Positions 1 through 4,598 of a stretch of DNA of 6,712 nt are shown here, piece after piece (the first letter of the stretch is position 1; each line of letters starts with the position of its first letter). A program made the translations under genes and the position numbers. The stretch is from NCBI GenBank assembly GCA_002293605.1, contig DBDO01000141.1, forward strand, positions 1-6,712, in the 5' to 3' direction. Below the pieces are notes generated by a model. That model saw only the letters and a list, made by a program, of their open reading frames with translations, did not search any database and was not told where the DNA came from. This stretch comes from Desulfovibrionaceae bacterium UBA930. GTDB taxonomy: Bacteria; Desulfobacterota; Desulfovibrionia; Desulfovibrionales; Desulfovibrionaceae.

Positions 1-85
1 CCTCCCCTGAGGCGGCTCCGGTGCCCGGCCGCGCTGCGGCTGCGTTCACCGGGCCGGTTCTTTCCTCGCTATTCGGCTTCTTCAC
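1..85 (-). CDS. Possible N-terminal fragment of a leftward gene, unrecognised
   Basis: On the minus strand a GTG at 85-83 opens a frame that stays open to the left edge (28 codons). It is preceded by AAGGA at about 95-99, a plausible ribosome binding site 9 nt upstream. The predicted start reads MKKPNSEERTGPVNAAAARP, then continues glycine/alanine-rich: a hydrophilic, low-complexity N-terminus with no signal peptide and no motif I recognise. Against it: the fragment is very short, other frames of this stretch are also open, and the same DNA folds into a GC-rich hairpin (13-56). If real, it is divergent from the efflux gene and its promoter would lie in the AT-rich stretch around 96-110. Function unknown. 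Confidence 0.35.
   Translation of the reverse strand, partial: MKKPNSEERTGPVNAAAARPGTGAASGE
13..56. other. GC-rich nested inverted repeat
   Basis: Outer arms CGGC-t-CCGGTG (13-23) pair with CACCGGGCCG (47-56). Inside, GCCGC (28-32) pairs with GCGGC (36-40) around a 3-nt loop. On the plus strand it is followed by TTCTTTCCT, a weak pyrimidine-rich tail, so it could be the terminator of a rightward gene lying off the left edge. It could equally be incidental structure inside the possible leftward coding fragment at 1-85. The two readings compete and I cannot decide between them. Confidence 0.3.
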
Positions 86-112
86 GATCGCATATCCTTA
101 TATAGTAAACTC

Positions 113-345
113 AGACAGCGCTTTACGCTCAATGTGCTGCCAAAACCCGCAAAGGCATACTTTGTAAAGGCAAGCCCTTGCAGCAGAGGGTGCAAAGGGC
201 TTCTCGCAATACGAGCTTTACCATCTATAGGCCATAGCGTTCAGCCTGTCCAGTCTCAACAAAGCCAAGGGGCTGGCAGGGACGGCTCAGGATTTGGGCT
301 CAAGGCGCAAAGCCGCGCACATAGGCCTTCAGAAAGCGCTTTTTC
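113..345 (+). ncRNA. Structured intergenic region, candidate small RNA
   Basis: No credible gene lies here, but the stretch is full of local inverted repeats. They are CAAAG/CTTTG (150-154/160-164); a closed three-way junction at 164-221; CTAT/ATAG (225-228/234-237); and a 12-bp stem (245-257/269-280, one bulge, two G-T pairs) with an 11-nt loop. The last is AAGGCGC/GCGCTTT (302-308/336-342, one G-T pair), followed by two more T, which resembles a weak intrinsic terminator on the plus strand. A TATAGT box at 101-106 could serve as a -10, but I find no good -35. I recognise no known family (not tRNA, 4.5S or tmRNA by eye). Strand and boundaries are inferred from the terminator-like end. It could also be decayed intergenic DNA. 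Confidence 0.25.
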
Positions 346-402
346 GTCATTATGAACGATTTCCCCCCGGCTTCAACTCTTTTTTTTGCGCCAGCCGCAG
401 CA

Positions 403-413
403 ATCAGCCTGAT
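403..413. promoter_or_regulatory. Small palindrome, possible operator
   Basis: ATCAG-c-CTGAT is a perfect inverted repeat around one central base. It sits inside a larger 9-bp inverted repeat whose arms are TTTTTTTGC (381-389) and GCAAAAAAA (414-422). It lies about 50 nt upstream of the TTGACA box of the efflux gene, a position suited to a regulator site. No specific regulator can be named from the sequence, and short palindromes also arise by chance. Confidence 0.25.
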
Positions 414-415
414 GC

Positions 416-437
416 AAAAAAACTGCCGCACAGCGGC
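416..437 (-). terminator. Leftward-facing intrinsic terminator
   Basis: Read on the minus strand, GCCGC (437-433), loop TGT, GCGGC (429-425) is followed after AG by seven consecutive T (422-416). This is a compact stem plus U-tract arrangement typical of Rho-independent termination. Nothing comparable follows it on the plus strand. No leftward gene is visible between here and the efflux gene start at 590, so the transcript it would end is unidentified; it could stop antisense transcription out of the efflux gene or a short RNA from its leader. Confidence 0.5.
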
Positions 438-462
438 TTGCAGGACTGTGCATAAAAAAAAC

Positions 463-491
463 TTGACAGCCCTATTGTTTTACCGCATTAG
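463..491 (+). promoter_or_regulatory. Possible sigma-70-type promoter for the efflux gene
   Basis: A perfect TTGACA (463-468) is followed at 17-nt spacing by CATTAG (486-491), a poor -10 match. The surrounding 460-550 stretch is strongly AT-rich compared with the coding DNA, and a TATAAA occurs at 505-510 without a well-placed -35. A transcript from here would have a leader of roughly 90 nt. The -35 is convincing; the exact -10 is not. Confidence 0.35.
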
Positions 492-589
492 GTCGAATAG
501 AACTTATAAAAAATTTAGACTTTATTTAGAAGCCATTTTCTCATGCATTTTGAAGGAATACAGCCTTTCATCTATACTAAGGAGTTCCT

Positions 590-1954
590 ATGGCGATCAA
601 ATTTTTATCCCAAATAGCTGCGGGAAGCGCTTTTATTCTCGCCATTTCGGCTGCCTGCCCCGCTTTTGCCGCTCAGGTCACCATGATGAAGGACACCGTG
701 GCCTCGACCCTGGCCTATAACCCCACGATCAAGTCCTTTCAGGAATACCGTCAGGCCGCCGAGCATGATCTGTCCCGCGCGCGCAGCGGCTGGTTCCCGC
801 GTGTGGATGCTCGGGCCGGGGCCGGACTTGAACAGTGGAGCGATGCCAACACCCGTCTCCACGGCAAAAGCCCCAACGGCTACCGCCAGGGAAAACGCGA
901 CTGGTACGGCCGCAGCGAGGCCAGCCTGACCATTTCCCAGACCATATGGGACGGCATGGAAACCTGGAACCGCGTGCGCATCGGCAAGGGACGCCTGGAC
1001 TCCGCTGAAAGCCGCCTTTTTGACAATGCCGAAGGACTCGGGCTTGACGCGCTCCTCGCGCATATCGAAATTTACCGCCAACGGCGCATCGTGGCCCTGG
1101 CCGAACTCAACGTCAAAAACCACAAGGCCATTCTGGGCTCCCAGCACGAGCGCCAGCGCTCCGGGGCTTCCACCCTGGCCGATGTTACCCAGACCCAAAG
1201 CCGCCTGGCCCGCACCGAGGCCTCCCTCGCGGAAAGCCGCGCCGCCCTTGATGTGGCCCTGGCCAACTACAAGCGCCTGACCGGCATGCCCGCGGGTTCG
1301 ATTGAACCGCCCAAAAAGCCCGAAGCCGCCTACCCCAGCCTGGAAGCCGCCCTGGCCCGCAGCCAGACGAGCAACCTCAAGGTCAAGGCCCTGCGCTCCG
1401 ACATAGAAAGCGCAGAGGCCCAGACCAGCCTTGATACGGCCCCCTTCTCCCCGCAAATCTACCTTGAGGCCGGGCCGACATACAGCTACCGCGTTGGCTC
1501 CGCCCTTGACGATCAGGGCGGCATGGTCATGATGCTGCGCGCCAACTGGAACCTCTTCAACGGCGGCTATGACTGGTTCAACGTCAAGGGAGACAAGGCC
1601 CGCGCGCGCCAGACCCGGCAGGAGTTGAACGCCCAGCGCGATGCCCTGGCGGAAGAAACCGAAGCCACCTGGGCCGAATTGCTCTCCGCCCAGGAACAGG
1701 CCAGGCATTTCGCCAATGCGGTCGATTACAGCACCAAAACCCGCGACATGTACCTTGAACAGTTCAACGTGGGGCAGCGCTCCCTGCTTGACGTGCTCGA
1801 CTCTGAAAACGAACTCTTCAGTTCCTCCATCCAGCTCGTCACCGCCCAGCAGAACGTGATTGCCGCTCACTACCGCCTGCTGGCGCTCGGCGGCGGCTTT
1901 CTGGCCTCCTTTGGGCTGGACAGGAGCGCCTTGCTTGTAAAAACAGATGACTAA
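590..1954 (+). CDS. TolC-family type I secretion / efflux outer membrane protein
   Basis: 454-residue outer-membrane channel of the TolC/OEP family, expected to form a trimeric beta-barrel plus periplasmic alpha-tunnel that docks onto an inner-membrane transporter and a periplasmic adaptor. Residues 1-27 are a Sec signal peptide with likely cleavage after AFA. The two tandem OEP repeats are visible: the first (about 33-235) has NPTIKSFQEYRQAAEHDLSR, then a heptad-rich stretch with SGASTLADVTQTQSRLART near 191-209. The second (about 250-435) contains the matching GQRSLLDVLDSENELF at 395-410, a hallmark of type I secretion members (LapE/AggA-like). Length fits the family. ATG at 590 is chosen because AAGGAG (579-584) lies 5 nt upstream and the signal peptide begins there. 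No adaptor or ABC exporter gene is visible beside it, so the substrate (adhesin, RTX protein or drug) is unknown. It appears to be a single-gene unit. Confidence 0.9.
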   Translation: MAIKFLSQIAAGSAFILAISAACPAFAAQVTMMKDTVASTLAYNPTIKSFQEYRQAAEHDLSRARSGWFPRVDARAGAGLEQWSDANTRLHGKSPNGYRQGKRDWYGRSEASLTISQTIWDGMETWNRVRIGKGRLDSAESRLFDNAEGLGLDALLAHIEIYRQRRIVALAELNVKNHKAILGSQHERQRSGASTLADVTQTQSRLARTEASLAESRAALDVALANYKRLTGMPAGSIEPPKKPEAAYPSLEAALARSQTSNLKVKALRSDIESAEAQTSLDTAPFSPQIYLEAGPTYSYRVGSALDDQGGMVMMLRANWNLFNGGYDWFNVKGDKARARQTRQELNAQRDALAEETEATWAELLSAQEQARHFANAVDYSTKTRDMYLEQFNVGQRSLLDVLDSENELFSSSIQLVTAQQNVIAAHYRLLALGGGFLASFGLDRSALLVKTDD

Positions 1955-1960
1955 GCATTT

Positions 1961-2074
1961 TTTTGGGGAGGCTCTGCCTCCCCAAAACCCTCCGGCAAGA
2001 GGGTGCCCCTCCTGCATCCTCATCGCCGTTTTCCGGAAATTGCGGGTGCGAGGGGCCTCAGCCCCTTGCCGGAG
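1961..2074. repeat. Palindromic intergenic repeat, copy 1 (composite)
   Basis: Directly after the efflux gene stop, TTTTGGGGAGGC (1961-1972) and GCCTCCCCAAAA (1976-1987) form a perfect 12-bp stem with a 3-nt loop. It is followed by CCCTC/GAGGG (1988-1992/1999-2003). There is no T-tract after the stem, so it is not a classical terminator. A second half begins at 2025: a 25-nt block including CCGGAAATTGCGGGTGC (2033-2049), then AGGGGC/GCCCCT (2051-2056/2061-2066), then TGCCGGAG. The second half matches 3522-3570 in the same orientation with 24 of 25 bases identical over the first block. The first half matches about 3563-3600 in inverted orientation. This looks like a dispersed, non-coding palindromic repeat family. 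Confidence 0.7.
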
Positions 2075-2099
2075 CGGATATCCACAAAAGACAGAGAAC

Positions 2100-2150
2100 T
2101 TGTCAAATCGTACAAAACGGCGCTTTGCGCCGTTTTGTACGATTTGACAA
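2100..2150. terminator. Perfect 24-bp inverted repeat, likely bidirectional terminator
   Basis: Arms 2100-2123 and 2127-2150 are exact reverse complements over 24 bp with a TTT loop. The core AAAACGGCGC-TTT-GCGCCGTTTT has a GC-rich stem flanked by an A-tract on one side and a T-tract on the other. That is the layout of a bidirectional intrinsic terminator, so it could end the efflux gene transcript before livK. The stem is far longer than a terminator needs, because the outer part (TTGTCAAATCGTAC and its complement) is also perfectly paired. A mobile palindromic repeat or a regulator-binding palindrome is an alternative. The right arm contains TTGACA (2144-2149), but no -10 follows at proper spacing. 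Confidence 0.5.
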
Positions 2151-2238
2151 CACCCGCTGCTTCATGGCAGAGAAGTCCTGCATTCCCAGTACTGCGTTGC
2201 ATTGCCTTCATACTCCACATTCCTTACCGGAGGTGCCC

Positions 2239-3369
2239 ATGCGTTCTTCTCAATGGTTTGGCCTTGCTGTGGCCTGTCTGACCCTTTCCCTTCCTGTCGC
2301 GGCCATAGCCGCAGACGCCATCAAGCTCGGCGTGCCCGGTGCCCATACCGGCGATCTGGCGGGCTATGGCGTGCCCGAATTGAACGCCGCCAAACTGGTG
2401 GTGGACAAGATCAACGCTGCCGGAGGCATCAACGGCAAAATGGTTGAAATCATCGCCCAGGATGACCAGTGCAAGCCGGACCTTGCCACCAACGCGGCCA
2501 CCAAGCTGATTGCCGAAAATGTCGAAATCGTCATGGGGCACACCTGTTCCGGCGCGACAAAGGCCGCGCTGCCCATGTATGAAGATAAAAAGATCGTCTC
2601 CATTTCTCCTTCCGCCACCAGCCCCGAACTGACCCAGAAAGGCCAGTTCCCGCACTTTTTCCGCACCACCCCTTCTGACGACGCCCAGGCCCGCCTGGGG
2701 GCGGACTTTGCCCTCAAGGCCCTGAAGGCCAAAAAAATCGCCATTTTGCACGACAAGGGCGATTACGGCAAGGGCTACGCCGAATTTGTCAAGCAGTTCA
2801 TTGAGGAAGAAGGCAGCGCCAAGGTGGTCTTTTTTGAAGGTATCACGCCCGGCGCGGTGGACTACTCCTCGGCAGTGCAGAAAATAGGCCGCAGCGGCGC
2901 GGATGTGCTTATCTTCGGCGGCTATTACCCCGAAGCCTCCAAGCTTATCACCAATATCCGCGCCCGTAAGATGAAGATCGACTTTGTCTCCGAAGACGGG
3001 GTGAAAACCGAAGCCTTCCTGAAACTTACCGGTAAGGAAGGGGAAGGCGTGTACGCCTCCAGTTCCCGCGACTATTCCGATCTGCCCCTTACCAAGGAAG
3101 CCTACGAAGCGCACAGAAAAATGTTCGGCTCCGAACCCGGCCAGTTCTTTGAGCTGGCCTACGCTGCCACCCAGGCCCTGCTGAACGCGGTGGCAAAGGC
3201 CGGAACAACCGAAGCTGAAGCGGTCATGAAGGCCCTGCGCACCGAATATGTGGATACCCCGCTCGGCTCGATCCGCTTTGACGAAAAAGGCGACTGCGAA
3301 GGCGCGGGTTTTGCCATGTTCAAAGTTGAAGGCGGCAAATTTGTTGATCAGAAATTCGGCGTAGAGTAG
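2239..3369 (+). CDS. livK: Branched-chain amino-acid ABC transporter, periplasmic binding protein
   Basis: 376-residue periplasmic type I binding protein of the LivJ/LivK (Leu/Ile/Val-binding) family. It binds the amino acid and delivers it to LivH-LivM. Signal peptide is residues 1-24 with cleavage after AIA; the mature protein starts ADAIKLGVPGAHTGDLAGYG. Recognisable family blocks are DDQCKPD (75-81), GHTCSGAT (100-107), SPSATSPELT (123-132), HDKGDYGKG (171-179), GGYYPE (227-232) and EDGV (252-255). Cys78 and Cys103 correspond to the conserved disulfide of E. coli LivJ; Ser104 and the SPSAT segment align with its ligand-contacting residues. ATG 2239 is chosen over upstream in-frame starts because GGAGG (2229-2233) is 5 nt upstream and the signal peptide begins there. 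The upstream extension would read through repeat DNA. Exact specificity (Leu, Ile, Val or another amino acid) cannot be settled by eye. Confidence 0.93.
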   Translation: MRSSQWFGLAVACLTLSLPVAAIAADAIKLGVPGAHTGDLAGYGVPELNAAKLVVDKINAAGGINGKMVEIIAQDDQCKPDLATNAATKLIAENVEIVMGHTCSGATKAALPMYEDKKIVSISPSATSPELTQKGQFPHFFRTTPSDDAQARLGADFALKALKAKKIAILHDKGDYGKGYAEFVKQFIEEEGSAKVVFFEGITPGAVDYSSAVQKIGRSGADVLIFGGYYPEASKLITNIRARKMKIDFVSEDGVKTEAFLKLTGKEGEGVYASSSRDYSDLPLTKEAYEAHRKMFGSEPGQFFELAYAATQALLNAVAKAGTTEAEAVMKALRTEYVDTPLGSIRFDEKGDCEGAGFAMFKVEGGKFVDQKFGVE

Positions 3370-3394
3370 GCAGTGTTGTTACACCTGTCTTTTT
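3369..3394 (+). terminator. Probable intrinsic terminator / attenuator after livK
   Basis: Starting at the last base of the livK stop codon, GGCAGTGT (3369-3376) pairs with ACAC-c-TGTC (3381-3389) through 8 bp with one bulge and one G-T pair, closed by a TGTT loop and followed immediately by five T (3390-3394). It would stop some or all transcription after livK, giving more binding protein than permease, a common arrangement in binding-protein-dependent importers. The stem is only moderately GC-rich, so partial read-through is plausible. Confidence 0.5.
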
Positions 3395-3400
3395 GCCTCC

Positions 3401-3640
3401 GGCGGCCGGATCTCCGCCCCGGACCCCGCTGGGGGAATGGTTTCCCCCAGCCCCCCTCACTATGTGTGCGCAGCTTGCCAAAGATTGCGTAGCGCATGAG
3501 AGCCTTCCGGAAAGCGGCCTTGCCGCTTTCCGGAAATTGCGGGTGCAGGGGATCTGGTCCCCTGCCGGAGGGGTCTGGGGTGGCAGAGCCTCTCCACTCT
3601 GGCGAGATCCAGGGGCAGAGCCCCAAATTTAAAAATTTGG
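3401..3640. repeat. Palindromic intergenic repeats, copy 2, between livK and livH
   Basis: This gap has no credible gene and is packed with stems. They are GGCGG/CCGCC (3401-3405/3414-3418), GCTGGGGGAA/TTCCCCCAGC (3428-3437/3442-3451), and a perfect 14-bp stem TTCCGGAAAGCGGC/GCCGCTTTCCGGAA (3505-3518/3522-3535). Next are AGGGG/CCCCT (3547-3551/3559-3563), GGGGC/GCCCC (3612-3616/3620-3624), and an AT-rich CCAAATTT/AAATTTGG (3623-3630/3633-3640). The block 3522-3570 is a direct repeat of 2025-2074, and 3563-3600 (TGCCGGAGGGGTCTGGGG and onward) matches 1961-2004 in inverted orientation. These are non-coding, REP-like elements probably acquired after the operon formed. Confidence 0.7.
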
Positions 3641-3647
3641 TCTTTGC

Positions 3648-4595
3648 ATGAATATTTTTGAAGCCATAACGAGCTATGTTGTCGAGATAGACTGGCGCTA
3701 TTTCATTGAGCTTGTGTTCAGCGGCCTGACCAAGGGCAGCATCTACGCGCTTATCTCTCTGGGCTACACTATGGTGTACGGCATTATCGAGCTGATCAAC
3801 TTTGCCCATGGTGAAATTTACATGATCGGGGCCTTTACCGGCCTGATTGTGGCCGGGGCGCTTGGCGCGCTCGGCTTTCCCAGCCTGGGCATTCTGGTCA
3901 TCGCGGCCCTGGTGGCCGTAATTTACTGCGCCGCCTACGGCTACACCATGGAGAAAATCGCTTACCGCCCCTTGCGCGGTGCCCAGCGTCTCTCCCCCCT
4001 GATCAGCGCCATCGGTATGTCCATTTTCCTGGGCAACTATGTGCTCAACGCCCAGACCCAGGATTTTGTCCGCTTTCCGGATCTTTTGCCGCCCATGCCC
4101 TTTCTGGACCCGGTTTCGGACATTCTGCGCCCTTCTAGCTTTCTGATCATCGTGTGCAGCGCGACAGTGATGATCGCCCTAACCCTGTTCATCAAGCGCA
4201 CTCGGCTCGGCAAGGCCATGCGCGCCACGGCCCAAAACAGAAAAATGGCCATGCTCCTTGGCATTGACGCAGACAGGATCATTTCCGCCACCTTTATTAT
4301 CGGCTCGGGACTTGCGGCCATCGGCGGCATTCTTATTGCCTCGCACACCTTGCAGATCAATTTCAATATCGGCTTTCTCGCGGGCATCAAGGCCTTTACC
4401 GCAGCCGTGCTCGGCGGCATCGGCTCCATTCCCGGGGCCATGCTCGGCGGTCTGGTGCTTGGCTGCTGCGAGAGCTTTGCCGCCGGGTATTTCGTCTCGG
4501 ACTATGAAGACATGGTAGCCTTTGCCATACTGATCCTCATCCTTATTTTCCGTCCCTCGGGCCTGCTCGGCAAGGCCAAGGTACAAAAGGTATAG
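3648..4595 (+). CDS. livH: Branched-chain amino-acid ABC transporter permease LivH
   Basis: 315-residue inner-membrane permease, one of the two channel subunits of the Liv importer. The family opening is clear at residues 26-61 (GLTKGSIYALISLGYTMVYG, then ELINFAHGEIYMIGA), followed by multiple hydrophobic helices. The cytoplasmic segment MRATAQNRKMAMLLGIDADR (191-210) leads to the ATPase-coupling GIKAFTAAVLGGIGSIPGA (246-264). The C-terminus ends FRPSGLLGKA, as in the family. Length is close to E. coli LivH (about 308). The ATG at 3648 leaves a short extra N-terminus (MNIFEAITSYVVEIDWRY) ahead of the conserved part. No Shine-Dalgarno sequence is visible; an AT-rich hairpin ends 7 nt before the ATG. 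The real start could differ slightly, but no better in-frame candidate with a ribosome binding site was found. It sits 3 nt upstream of livM and is clearly co-transcribed with it. Confidence 0.93.
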   Translation: MNIFEAITSYVVEIDWRYFIELVFSGLTKGSIYALISLGYTMVYGIIELINFAHGEIYMIGAFTGLIVAGALGALGFPSLGILVIAALVAVIYCAAYGYTMEKIAYRPLRGAQRLSPLISAIGMSIFLGNYVLNAQTQDFVRFPDLLPPMPFLDPVSDILRPSSFLIIVCSATVMIALTLFIKRTRLGKAMRATAQNRKMAMLLGIDADRIISATFIIGSGLAAIGGILIASHTLQINFNIGFLAGIKAFTAAVLGGIGSIPGAMLGGLVLGCCESFAAGYFVSDYEDMVAFAILILILIFRPSGLLGKAKVQKV

Positions 4596-4598
4596 ACC

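Noticed and set aside
134..355. 73-codon plus-strand open frame starting at GTG
   Set aside because: No ribosome binding site, no recognisable motif, and it overlaps the hairpin-rich region.
550..578. TTGAAG-17-TATACT promoter-like pair just before the efflux start
   Set aside because: Good spacing and -10, but transcription would begin at about 585, after the AAGGAG site, leaving the mRNA without its ribosome binding site. Probably coincidental.
352..720. 122-codon plus-strand open frame overlapping the efflux gene start
   Set aside because: It crosses the promoter/leader region and overlaps the true coding start in another frame; no binding site or motif.
1961..1987. 12-bp hairpin after the efflux gene as its intrinsic terminator
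   Set aside because: The stem is followed by CCCTCC rather than a T-tract on the plus strand, and it belongs to the dispersed repeat; the palindrome at 2100-2150 is a better terminator candidate.
605..2023. 472-codon open frame on the minus strand across the efflux gene
   Set aside because: It mirrors the codon bias of the real rightward gene, its translation is low-complexity and Gly/Ala/Val-rich with no recognisable domain, and the plus-strand protein is an unmistakable TolC homologue.
2165..2181. Possible sigma-54 promoter upstream of livK (TGGCAG ... TGCA)
   Set aside because: The GG and GC elements are 12 nt apart rather than the required 10.
1963..2238. In-frame N-terminal extension of livK
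   Set aside because: It reads through the palindromic repeats and the 24-bp inverted repeat; ATG 2239 has a strong ribosome binding site and begins a proper signal peptide.
2224..3114. 296-codon open frame on the minus strand across livK
   Set aside because: Shadow of livK; no family motif, and the plus-strand reading has clear signal peptide and binding-protein blocks.
3400..3640. CRISPR-like array between livK and livH
   Set aside because: The stems differ in sequence and length and there is no regular repeat-spacer spacing; these are palindromic intergenic repeats.
3348..3809. 153-codon minus-strand open frame across the livK-livH gap
   Set aside because: Runs through the repeat block and into both flanking genes; its translation is repeat-derived with no domain.
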